Notes under the pieces: model-generated | Database searches by the model: none | Told to the model about the DNA's origin: nothing | What the model saw: the letters and a program-made list of their open reading frames with translations, nothing else | Shown here: positions 25,884-33,744 of the stretch, in pieces | How the letters are laid out: the number at the start of each line of letters is the position of its first letter | Position numbering within the stretch: position 1 is the stretch's first letter | NCBI RefSeq assembly: GCF_020829595.1 | Contig: NZ_JAIVFW010000037.1 | Span: 1 to 64,000, forward strand | Direction of reading: 5' to 3' | Origin: Nostoc sp. CHAB 5844 | GTDB lineage: Bacteria > Cyanobacteriota > Cyanobacteriia > Cyanobacteriales > Nostocaceae | DNA length: 64,000 nucleotides | Program-made: the position numbers and the translations under genes

Positions 25884-26756
25884 TCACTCACTTCCGGGTG
25901 CGATCGCATTGTCTGAAGGTACTTGACGCAATTGATAGAAAATACTCTTGTTAAATTGCACTCGCTCAAACGATTCATGTAGATTAAGGGTGGTTTCACC
26001 ACTACCAAGAAATAAGTAGCCATCTGGTCTTAATTGCTGTCTAACTTTTGTGAGTAAATACTTCTTAGTGGCTATATCAAAATAGATTAAAACATTACGG
26101 AGAAAAATAATATCTATACTGGGTAAAATTGACCAAGAATGAACGAGATTTATTTGGCGAAAATCTACTTTTTGGCGGATTTCATCTTGAATTTGCCATT
26201 CGTTATTTAACAGTTTAAAATACTTTTCTCGCAGATTTTTCGGTAAACCACGCTTGATTTCTAATTGGTTATAACGTCCTTCCTTGGCACGAGCTAACAC
26301 TTTACCAGAAAAATCACTAGCGATGATTTGTACAGACCAATTAGCCAATAGAGGAAAATATTCCCGAATCAGCATGGCAATACTATAAGCTTCTTGTCCA
26401 TTAGAACAGGCAGCACACCAAATATTTAGCGATCGCTCAATTCTCCGTTTTTTGATCAACTCTGGCAACACCACTTGTTTGAGGGCTTCAAAGGGGTATG
26501 TATCACGGAAGAATGAAGTTTCGTTAGTAACTAACGCCTCAATAGCCTGAATATGCAGATCACTCAATGGTTGATGCCGCAAGTAAGCAATTAAATCGCC
26601 AATTTTGGTAAATCCGGCGGCTTCAGCAATTGGCTGCAAATGTAACTCTGCCAAATAAGTTTTATCGCCATCTAACACCACCGCTGAATGCTGATGAACT
26701 AATTGACGCAAATAGTCAAAATCTGGAGTATTTATTCCCATTGTCTGTCTCATCAC
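25884..26756 (-). CDS. cheR: CheR-type chemoreceptor methyltransferase
   Basis: A 290-residue SAM-dependent glutamate methyltransferase that modifies chemoreceptors. The N-terminal helical domain carries ALVTNETSFFRD, followed by the SAM site WCAACSNGQEAYSIAML (family AACStGeEpYS) and FLRNVLIYFD. There is no C-terminal pentapeptide-binding extension. GTG 26756 overlaps the cheB stop by four bases, with ATG 26753 as the alternative, so it is translationally coupled to cheB. It is last in the cheA-cheW-mcp-cheB-cheR series. Confidence 0.93.
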   Translation of the reverse strand: MMRQTMGINTPDFDYLRQLVHQHSAVVLDGDKTYLAELHLQPIAEAAGFTKIGDLIAYLRHQPLSDLHIQAIEALVTNETSFFRDTYPFEALKQVVLPELIKKRRIERSLNIWCAACSNGQEAYSIAMLIREYFPLLANWSVQIIASDFSGKVLARAKEGRYNQLEIKRGLPKNLREKYFKLLNNEWQIQDEIRQKVDFRQINLVHSWSILPSIDIIFLRNVLIYFDIATKKYLLTKVRQQLRPDGYLFLGSGETTLNLHESFERVQFNKSIFYQLRQVPSDNAIAPGSE

Positions 26757-27817
26757 ATACCCGACCTTTGGACAGGATGGATGTACTGCATAATTTCACC
26801 TGCCATTTGCTCAAGGGGAACAATCCGATTCGCTAGTCCGGCATTAACAACAAAACTAGGCATTCCCCAGACTACACTACTAGCTTCATCTTGTGCCAAT
26901 ACTTTTCCACCCGCCTCGCGGATACATTGACAGCCATGTAATCCATCTTGACCCATACCTGTGAGAATGACAGCGATCGCACTTGCACCGTACACTTGGG
27001 CAACTGAACGCAACAGCACATCCACCGAAGGACGACAGGAATTTTCCGGGGGTGCTTGATGCAGCGCCAGGCGCACCGCAGTGGCATCACGTTGGACAAT
27101 CATGTGAAAATCTCCTGGTGCTACCCAGACTTGTCCCGCTTCTAATACCATGCCATCAACCGCTTCCTCTACAGGAATTTGACACTTAGATGATAATCTT
27201 TCTGCTAGTAGCTTCGTAAACATTGGCGGCATATGTTGCACAATCAGAATGGGAACTGAAAAATCTGCTGGCATCTCACTCAGCAGTATGGCCAGAGCAT
27301 TTGGCCCTCCGGTAGAAACCCCAATGGCGACCACATCCACAGGTGCTGTTTTGCTGGGAATGGGAACAACTGTAGGGGCGATCGCATTTGCCGGAAAAAA
27401 TGCGGTCATTCCGGCACCAAATAGCTTAATTTTAGGAATTAATTCTTGGCGGATATGTTGGTTGGCTGCCTCCACACTCCCCAGATTACTGGGTTTTGTC
27501 GCATAATCTGAAGCACCTAAAGAGAGAGCTTCTAGGGTAGCACTTGCACCAGCATGAGTGGAAGTGCTGAACATAATTACTGGTAGATGTGGATAAATTG
27601 GTCGGAGTGCGGCCAGGGTTTCTAAACCGTTCATCTCCGGCATTTCTACATCTAAAATGACAACATCGGGATTGACTTGCGGAATCTTCGCCAAGGCAAT
27701 GCGACCATTGGCAGCAACCCCTACTACCTCTAGTTGCGGATCGCTGGATAAAATCTTACTGACGCGACTGCGAACCACCACCGCGTCATCCACAACTAAT
27801 ACCCGAATTTTTGGCAT
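26753..27817 (-). CDS. cheB: CheB receptor methylesterase / response regulator
   Basis: 354 residues: an N-terminal receiver domain with VVDDAVVVRSR and phospho-acceptor D in VVILDVEMPEMNG, a linker, and a C-terminal methylesterase domain with catalytic Ser (GVSTGGPNAL), His (IVQHMPPMFT) and Asp (LTGMGQDG). It removes methyl groups from receptors, or deamidates them, when phosphorylated by CheA. About 330 bp, including a PIN-domain fragment, separate it from the upstream mcp gene, so the operon may have been split by an insertion. It overlaps cheR by 4 bp. Confidence 0.94.
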   Translation of the reverse strand: MPKIRVLVVDDAVVVRSRVSKILSSDPQLEVVGVAANGRIALAKIPQVNPDVVILDVEMPEMNGLETLAALRPIYPHLPVIMFSTSTHAGASATLEALSLGASDYATKPSNLGSVEAANQHIRQELIPKIKLFGAGMTAFFPANAIAPTVVPIPSKTAPVDVVAIGVSTGGPNALAILLSEMPADFSVPILIVQHMPPMFTKLLAERLSSKCQIPVEEAVDGMVLEAGQVWVAPGDFHMIVQRDATAVRLALHQAPPENSCRPSVDVLLRSVAQVYGASAIAVILTGMGQDGLHGCQCIREAGGKVLAQDEASSVVWGMPSFVVNAGLANRIVPLEQMAGEIMQYIHPVQRSGM

Positions 27818-27887
27818 AGTATAGCAAAGTGCTGAGTGCTGTAGACGCTTCTGCGGCTTCCCGCAAGTGGCGTTGATAACTAACTGT

Positions 27888-28043
27888 TTAGGTGGCTGAG
27901 TGCAATAGTTTTACAAAGCCCTCCTGCTCAAAATGTCGGTCAGTCGTCAATGCATCTGTGATACCACGCCGACGCATCAAAACAAAACTGACTGCATCAC
28001 ATAACGAGTATGTTTTGTCTTGCCGATCAATTAAAAGTTTCAT
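27888..28043 (-). pseudogene. PIN-domain (VapC-like) toxin, C-terminal fragment
   Basis: 51 residues with the end of a PIN domain: YSLCDAVSFVLMRRRGITDALTTDRHFEQEGF, here cited in part, i.e. the third and fourth acidic-site region (S/T-D...DRHF). The first half with the leading Asp (LxDTN) is absent. It lies inside the chemotaxis gene series between mcp and cheB, next to repeat debris (27827-27880, gtgctgagtgctg). Probably a remnant of an inserted toxin-antitoxin module. Confidence 0.7.
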
Positions 28044-28149
28044 GAAATAATCAAGGTTTGAAACCTCGCTCCTTGTGGGCGAAAAAATCCTTGTATCAAC
28101 TCTTTAGGGTGTCGGCTAGTTTGAAAACACGCCCTAGCCCCTTACCCCT

Positions 28150-29460
28150 TCAATACTTAAACTGCGTCACGACTTTTTGCATATCTACAGCCATGCGGGC
28201 TAATTCGGTGGCAGAGGATGAAGTGTTACTGGCCCCAATCGTTGTAGTTTGAGCGTTTAGCGCGACAATGCCAATACTTTTGGCAATATCTGTTGTGCCT
28301 TGGGCAGCTTCGGCTATATTTCGGGCAATTTCATTAGTGGTTGCCGTTTGCTCTTCCACAGCGCTGGCGATCGTGCTTTGCAAATCGTTAATTTGGTTGA
28401 TAATGTCAGTAATTTGAGTGATGGCTGCCATTGCTCCCTGGGTATCGGTCTGAATCGCTTCGATTCGTTGACTAATATCTTCGGTAGCGTTGGCTGTTTG
28501 CTTGGCTAATTCTTTGACTTCGTTGGCGACTACGGCAAAGCCTCTGCCAGCATCCCCAGCTCTAGCGGCTTCGATTGTGGCGTTGAGTGCTAGTAAGTTT
28601 GTTTGTTGGGCAATTGAAGTAATTACCTTAGTGACTTTGCCAATTTCAATGCTACTTTGACCGAGTTTATCTATTGTCTCATTGGTGTGATCGGCGGTTT
28701 TGACGGCTTGATTTGCGACTTTTGCCCCTTCGGCAACAGTTTTGGCAATTTCTCGAATGCTGGCATTCATTTCTTCTACTGCCGTCACAACCGTGATGCT
28801 ATTTTGATTTACCTGTTCCGCCGAAGCCGAAGCAGATGTCGCCTGTTCTGCCGTTTGTTTGGCATTTTCCGTCATTTCTTTGCTGACTGCGGTGAGTTCT
28901 TCGGCCGAAGATGCCACTGCTGTAGCTACATCTGCCATTTGTCTAATGGAAGACCTCAGACGGCTAATCATCTGATTGGCATTATCGGTAAGCAGCTTAA
29001 ATTCTCCCGCGTTATCTGCCTCGATGTGCTGAGACAAATTTCCTTGAGCAACAACAAGGGTGACTTCTCTGATACTTTTAATCTGCTCGGAGATATTTGC
29101 AGACATTTGATTGACGTTGTTGAGTAATTCTTGCCAAGAACCTTGAGCACCTTTGACAACGGCTTGAGAACCCAACTTTCCCTCTGTACCAATTTCAGAT
29201 GCTATGCGTGCCACTTCGCTGTTGACATTTTGGTTCAAACTCACCCATTCATTAAAAACTGTAGCAATTTCACCTAAATCATCGTCCTCAACTGCTAAAC
29301 GGACGGTAAAATCACCATTTTTTGCGGCTTTTAAGGCTGCTAATAAAGGTTGTAGTTGTATGTCTGTTTTAGTTTGATTGATTTGTGTCGGCTCTGCACC
29401 ATTTTCTGCGGGAGATTTAGAGTTGGCTGTTTTCCCAGCCCGGTTTGTAGCCATTGGCAA
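28150..29460 (-). CDS. Soluble methyl-accepting chemotaxis protein
   Basis: 436 residues without any TM segment or N-terminal sensory domain. A Ser/Asn/Gln-rich N-terminal ~35 residues leads into two HAMP-like units (~38-90, [17 protein letters not shown]; and ~115-165, [17 protein letters not shown]), then the signalling coiled coil with the nearly invariant hairpin tip ([20 protein letters not shown]). It should bind CheA and CheW in the cytoplasm. With no ligand domain it presumably receives its signal from other proteins. It starts 7 bp after cheW. Confidence 0.92.
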   Translation of the reverse strand: MPMATNRAGKTANSKSPAENGAEPTQINQTKTDIQLQPLLAALKAAKNGDFTVRLAVEDDDLGEIATVFNEWVSLNQNVNSEVARIASEIGTEGKLGSQAVVKGAQGSWQELLNNVNQMSANISEQIKSIREVTLVVAQGNLSQHIEADNAGEFKLLTDNANQMISRLRSSIRQMADVATAVASSAEELTAVSKEMTENAKQTAEQATSASASAEQVNQNSITVVTAVEEMNASIREIAKTVAEGAKVANQAVKTADHTNETIDKLGQSSIEIGKVTKVITSIAQQTNLLALNATIEAARAGDAGRGFAVVANEVKELAKQTANATEDISQRIEAIQTDTQGAMAAITQITDIINQINDLQSTIASAVEEQTATTNEIARNIAEAAQGTTDIAKSIGIVALNAQTTTIGASNTSSSATELARMAVDMQKVVTQFKY

Positions 29461-29466
29461 TAGCTC

Positions 29467-29919
29467 CTAAGTTACTTTAACGTTGAGAATTTTTTCTGTG
29501 TCAACAACTAACAAAAACCCTTCTGCAAATGGGTAAGCTCCCGTCAGTATCTGACGCATTCTACCTTTTAAGGTTGCGGGTGGAGGTTGAAAGGTGTTTT
29601 CTGGGAACTCTAAAACATCTCCAACATCATCGACAAGTAGACTAACTACTTCATGATCAGAACATACAATGATATTAAACCCCTGAGCTTGATCTTTTTG
29701 GGGAATATTTAATCGGCTGACAGATTCACCCATATCTAATCGCTGCTGCAAGTCGATCACAGTAATAATTTGTCCCCGCACGTTAATCAATCCACAAATA
29801 TCTGGCGGTGCTAGAGGTACACGAGTTATGACTTGGGGACGAATCACTTCTTGAACTTGCTGTACGTCGATGCCAAAGTAAGTTTTATTTAACCAAAAAG
29901 TGCAAAGTTGTTCAGCCAC
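29467..29919 (-). CDS. cheW: CheW adaptor
   Basis: 150 residues, a single CheW SH3-like domain (TFWLNKTYFGIDVQQVQEV, ITRVPLAPPDICGLINVRG, VVSLLVDDVGDVLEF). It couples the receptor to CheA in the signalling array. Its start overlaps the cheA end by 8 bp and the mcp gene follows within 7 bp, so it is tightly co-translated. There is no added receiver domain (so not CheV). Confidence 0.93.
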   Translation of the reverse strand: MAEQLCTFWLNKTYFGIDVQQVQEVIRPQVITRVPLAPPDICGLINVRGQIITVIDLQQRLDMGESVSRLNIPQKDQAQGFNIIVCSDHEVVSLLVDDVGDVLEFPENTFQPPPATLKGRMRQILTGAYPFAEGFLLVVDTEKILNVKVT

Positions 29920-32110
29920 GATCGCTCACTTGCAGCAAATAGGGGTTAGCAATCTCAATTACAGCCTCAACATCAAGGATCTCGGTGATTTGTCCTTGAA
30001 TTACGGCACAAAACAAAACACCCGGTCTACTAGGGATACCTTTAATTGTGAGTGGTTCCTCTACAATATCAAGAATGCGCTCAACTACTAATCCAACGCT
30101 CAGTTCACAGTTGGGAGAAACAATCACTAATTGCAGTGTATCGGTTTCTGTGGTTGGCGTTTGCTGATTGCTAGGGAATATCTTGTTTAGGTCAATTAAC
30201 GGCAAAATCCTGCCACCAGTCCGCACAACTTCTTGATTCCCTACTTTCTCTACAGCAACACGAGGAATTTCTTCTAACCGGAAGGCGATCGCAATTGGCA
30301 TCCCCATCGCTGCGCCTTGAGGCCCCTGAAACAGTAAAATCATTTGGCGATCGCTCACTTCCTCTACGATGTTTGCGTCTGCAATACTGGACAATAGCTG
30401 TTGTTTTGCGTTCAGTTCTGCTAGTTTGGCTAAACTCAACACATCAATAATTAGAGCTACCTTGCCATCTCCCATAGTTGTGGCTCCAGCAAACAGAGAT
30501 AGCGCTTTTAACTGCTTTCCTAAAGGCTTGACAACAATTTCTTGAATGTCTTCAATCGTGTCTACAACTAGTCCAAATTGATAGTTTTCGGCTTGGATGA
30601 TGACTAAATTGAGTGCTGAGTAGGGAGTGGCGAGTGCTGAGTGCTGAGTGGGGAGTGGGGAGTTAGGAGTGTTTGGAGATTGAAGTATTTGATTGAGGTA
30701 AACCAAAGATATGAGATTACCGCGTAAGGGATACACGGGTACGTCGTAAAATATTTCAATCTTGTTGAGTGCTTGTGGTTCTAAGCGCACTAACTCTTGG
30801 ATGCTGGCTTGGGGGATGGCATAGCGATCGCCTTCACTGGTGACAATTAATGCAGGAATAATTGTTAATGTCAGAGGAATTTTCAGTTTAAATGTGGTTC
30901 TTATTCCCTGCTGGCTATCAATTTCAATACTGCCGTTGATTTTCTCAATATTACTTTTGACTATATCCATGCCAACTCCACGCCCGGAAAGGTTAGTAAT
31001 TTGTTGTGAGGTGGAAAAGCCTGGTAAAAAAATTAAATCTATGGCTTCTGCATCGCTCATTGTCTCGACTTGTGCAATGCTTACTAAGCCAAGTTGCTGC
31101 GCCCGCCTTTTGAGTTGTGCTGGAGATAAACCTTGGCCATCGTCGCCAACTTCAATATTGACTTTGCCGTTTTCATAAAAGGCTTTGAGAAATATCTTAC
31201 CTGTGGTTAACTTACCAGTAGCACTACGCTCGGTTGGTGATTCAATGCCATGATCGATGCAGTTGCGGACTAAATGAGTTAAGGGGTCTTTAATAGCTTC
31301 AATCATACTTTTATCTATTTCTGTATCTGCACCTTGCATTTCCACTTCCACTTGTTTACCATATGCGATCGCTAAATCTCGAATCACGCGCGGGAATTTT
31401 TGCCAAATGGTACTGATTGGTTGCAGCCGAGTTTTCATCACTCCTGCTTGCAACTGGGCTGTAATTAAGTTCAAGCGCTGGCAAGTACTAGCAAAGGAGT
31501 TATCTTTAAACTTGTCGGAAAATCCAATGATTTGATTACGGGTTAAAACTAGTTCACCCACCAAGTTCATCACCTGATCCAGCAAACTCACATTTACCCG
31601 GATGTCAGCCGATTCTGATACTATAATTGCGACTTCTGTAAGTTCACTTGGCTGTTGCGGTTGCGGCGATGGTGAGACTGCAACTACCTGTTGAGTTTGT
31701 TGTAACTGAGTCAAAGTTTCAATAAGTGTGGCAAAATTATCATCTCCCTCATGCTTGGTTGTTTTAATTTGGGATAGCAGCTGACGGATGCTGTCTACTG
31801 TTTGCAGTAAGGTACTAATAATTTGTGGTGTGACAGTCAAGTTGCGATCGCCCTTGGCAAAACCTAGCCCATCCCGTAAACACGAGATTAAACTTTCCCC
31901 CGCATGAGCTAGAGATTCTAATTTGGGAAATGGTAAAAAGCCACAGTTTCCTTTGAGGGTATGAAGTGAGCGATAAATTCGATCTAGCGCTTCTTTATGG
32001 GCAGATGTTTTCTCTAGATCAATGATGCTTCTTTCAATTTGATCCAGACTCTCATAGCTTTCAACTAGAAATGCTTCTAGATCGTCGTTATCAATTTCTG
32101 CTAACTCCAT
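29912..32110 (-). CDS. cheA: CheA-type histidine kinase with tandem CheW-like C-terminus
   Basis: 732 residues. HPt domain at 1-110 with phospho-His in SLHTLKGNCGFL; a proline/glutamine linker (~150); dimerisation helix pair (LLDQVMNLVGELVLTRNQI); HATPase with LVRNCIDHGIE, GDDGQGLSP and GRGVGMDIV; then two CheW-like domains (~430-590 and ~600-725) instead of one. A 21-codon in-frame tract of heptanucleotide repeats lies in the first CheW-like domain (LQSPNTPNSPLPTQHSALAT). No P2 CheY-binding domain is clear. It is first in the minus-strand chemosensory series and probably phosphorylates CheB and the divergent response regulator. Confidence 0.93.
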   Translation of the reverse strand: MELAEIDNDDLEAFLVESYESLDQIERSIIDLEKTSAHKEALDRIYRSLHTLKGNCGFLPFPKLESLAHAGESLISCLRDGLGFAKGDRNLTVTPQIISTLLQTVDSIRQLLSQIKTTKHEGDDNFATLIETLTQLQQTQQVVAVSPSPQPQQPSELTEVAIIVSESADIRVNVSLLDQVMNLVGELVLTRNQIIGFSDKFKDNSFASTCQRLNLITAQLQAGVMKTRLQPISTIWQKFPRVIRDLAIAYGKQVEVEMQGADTEIDKSMIEAIKDPLTHLVRNCIDHGIESPTERSATGKLTTGKIFLKAFYENGKVNIEVGDDGQGLSPAQLKRRAQQLGLVSIAQVETMSDAEAIDLIFLPGFSTSQQITNLSGRGVGMDIVKSNIEKINGSIEIDSQQGIRTTFKLKIPLTLTIIPALIVTSEGDRYAIPQASIQELVRLEPQALNKIEIFYDVPVYPLRGNLISLVYLNQILQSPNTPNSPLPTQHSALATPYSALNLVIIQAENYQFGLVVDTIEDIQEIVVKPLGKQLKALSLFAGATTMGDGKVALIIDVLSLAKLAELNAKQQLLSSIADANIVEEVSDRQMILLFQGPQGAAMGMPIAIAFRLEEIPRVAVEKVGNQEVVRTGGRILPLIDLNKIFPSNQQTPTTETDTLQLVIVSPNCELSVGLVVERILDIVEEPLTIKGIPSRPGVLFCAVIQGQITEILDVEAVIEIANPYLLQVSDRG
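30611..30673. repeat. STRR: nine consecutive heptamers (GAGTNNN) inside cheA
   Basis: GAGTGCT GAGTAGG GAGTGGC GAGTGCT GAGTGCT GAGTGGG GAGTGGG GAGTTAG GAGTGTT, exactly 63 bp. Nine heptamers equal 21 codons, so the reading frame survives. This heptanucleotide class is usually intergenic in heterocystous cyanobacteria. Confidence 0.9.
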
Positions 32111-32183
32111 TGGATTATATCGATTATCAATTTATGTCTTTTGTCTTAATTTTAAGCTTTTTTAAACTTCTTAAATATATCTC

Positions 32184-32525
32184 TTGAGAAAGATGTTCCC
32201 ACTTATTAATGCTGAAAAGATAATGTTTACCTTCAATAATATAATCAAAGATATGCAATGTCCTCGTTGCTATACGACTCAAACTTTCAAGAATGGTCGT
32301 CGCAAAAATAGACAATGCTATAAGTGTAAACAGTGTGGTCGTCAGTTTCTCGAATTTTACCAGCCTTGGTGCTACTCAGATGATGTCAAGCAACTTTGCA
32401 TAAAAATGCATTTTAATGGTATGAGCCTGCGCGAAATTGAACGAGTCACTGAGATTCACCACACAACCGTTTTGTATTGGTTACGTCAAGCCAAGCCGAA
32501 ATTAGATGATATTTCCAAAATTTGA
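32184..32525 (+). CDS. IS1-type zinc-ribbon/HTH protein without a catalytic domain
   Basis: The protein begins with a four-cysteine zinc ribbon (CPRCYTTQTF...CYKCKQCGRQFLE) and ends with a helix-turn-helix (MSLREIERVTEIHHTTVLYWLRQAK). This is the InsA half of IS1-family transposases. No DDE (InsB) frame follows and no terminal inverted repeats are evident, so it is either an IS remnant or a domesticated DNA-binding regulator placed between the divergent chemosensory arms. An internal ATG (MQCPRCYT..., 32254) is the more likely start, since it begins at the ribbon. Confidence 0.7.
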   Translation: MRKMFPLINAEKIMFTFNNIIKDMQCPRCYTTQTFKNGRRKNRQCYKCKQCGRQFLEFYQPWCYSDDVKQLCIKMHFNGMSLREIERVTEIHHTTVLYWLRQAKPKLDDISKI

Positions 32526-32724
32526 CAAAATCCTCATTAACATAGCATTATAGTTTCAGCATTGTCTATTTTTCAGCATATATTGATTTTATTGAAAAAC
32601 CCTAAAAGTAAGTTATCTTTAAATTAAAAGATATTTCAAAATTATGCGTTTTATCTTAGCAAAAATTCTAGGCATCACTCAAAATAAAAAAAATTCCAAT
32701 AGATAAATTTTAAGGTGAAAGCTG

Positions 32725-33090
32725 ATGAGCTTAGTACTAATTATTGATGATGCAGCCTTTTCTCGAAGAATGATTCGGAAATTTCTCCAGGAAGATGGTT
32801 ATGAAATTCTAGAGGCGACTAATGGGCGAGAAGGGTTAGAAATAGTTCATAAACATCAGCCTAATTGTGTGTTAGCTGATTTATTAATGCCAGATATGAA
32901 TGGATTTGAATTTCTCCAGGCTCTACAAGATGAAGGGTTAAAAATTCCCACAATTATCATCTCAGCAGATATTCAAGAAGGCGCACGTAATCAAAGTTAT
33001 AACCTGGGAGCGATTAACTTTCTCAATAAACCACCAAAAGAACAAGAATTACGACAAGTGGTTCAGCAAGCTATTAATATAAAGGAATAA
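32725..33090 (+). CDS. CheY-like single-domain response regulator
   Basis: 121 residues, a bare receiver domain: acidic pair in LIIDDAAFSRR, phospho-acceptor D in VLADLLMPDMNG, conserved T/S in TIIISAD and K in NFLNKPPKE. The switch threonine is a serine. AAGGTG stands before the ATG. It is followed 7 bp later by the cheC-like gene, whose product could dephosphorylate it, and it is the probable output regulator of the nearby CheA. Confidence 0.93.
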   Translation: MSLVLIIDDAAFSRRMIRKFLQEDGYEILEATNGREGLEIVHKHQPNCVLADLLMPDMNGFEFLQALQDEGLKIPTIIISADIQEGARNQSYNLGAINFLNKPPKEQELRQVVQQAINIKE

Positions 33091-33097
33091 AGTTCCT

Positions 33098-33724
33098 ATG
33101 AATGTGACAGTAGATCAACTAGATGCCTTGCAAGAATTAATTAATATTGGAGTTGGTCGAGCCGCCAGTTTATTGAATGAAATGGTAGACTCTCACATTC
33201 ATTTGGAAATTCCATTTGTCAAGGTATTGACTGCTGCACAAGCTTATCAAGAATTAGCAAACCGATTTCATGATGTTAGTTTAGCATCTGTAAAATTAAG
33301 CTTTACAGGCTCTTTTTATGGCACTGCTGGGTTAATTTTTCCCACAGAAAGCGCATCAACATTAGTGGCAGTTCTGACGGGAGAAGAAGCAGATTCAGAT
33401 GATTTAGATGCGGTTAAAATTGGCACACTGAGCGAAATTGGTAATATTGTGATTAATGGAGTCATGGGTTCAATTAGTAATGTGTTAAAGCAGCACATGA
33501 ATTACACAATACCTGTTTATTTAGAAGATACAATTGATAATTTATTATTACTGACAAATCAAAATCCCAGTAATTCTAAAATTTTACTGGCACAAGCGCG
33601 GTTCGCTATTGAACAATTGGAACTTATCGGTGATATTATTTTAATTTTCGAGGTGGGGACATTCGATGCGTTAATTAAAGCGATTAACAAGGAAATGGCA
33701 ATACTAGGAGAAAATTCCAATTAG
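33098..33724 (+). CDS. cheC: CheC-type CheY-P phosphatase
   Basis: 208 residues with the two pseudo-symmetric CheC/CheX/FliY phosphatase helices: ELINIGVGRAA at ~13-23 and TLSEIGNIVINGVMG at ~111-125, each with the ExxN pair that attacks CheY-phosphate. Both sites look intact. It lacks a FliN domain. It lies between the response regulator and the hybrid kinase in one plus-strand operon (gaps 7 and ~20 bp), consistent with resetting that regulator. Cyanobacterial chemosensory loci do not always encode this enzyme. Confidence 0.85.
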   Translation: MNVTVDQLDALQELINIGVGRAASLLNEMVDSHIHLEIPFVKVLTAAQAYQELANRFHDVSLASVKLSFTGSFYGTAGLIFPTESASTLVAVLTGEEADSDDLDAVKIGTLSEIGNIVINGVMGSISNVLKQHMNYTIPVYLEDTIDNLLLLTNQNPSNSKILLAQARFAIEQLELIGDIILIFEVGTFDALIKAINKEMAILGENSN

Positions 33725-33744
33725 TTTAATAAGTGTGTGAGCAG

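Noticed and set aside
30611-30673. Treating the heptamer tract in cheA as an assembly error
   Set aside because: Its length is exactly nine units and keeps the frame; the same repeat class occurs elsewhere in the window.
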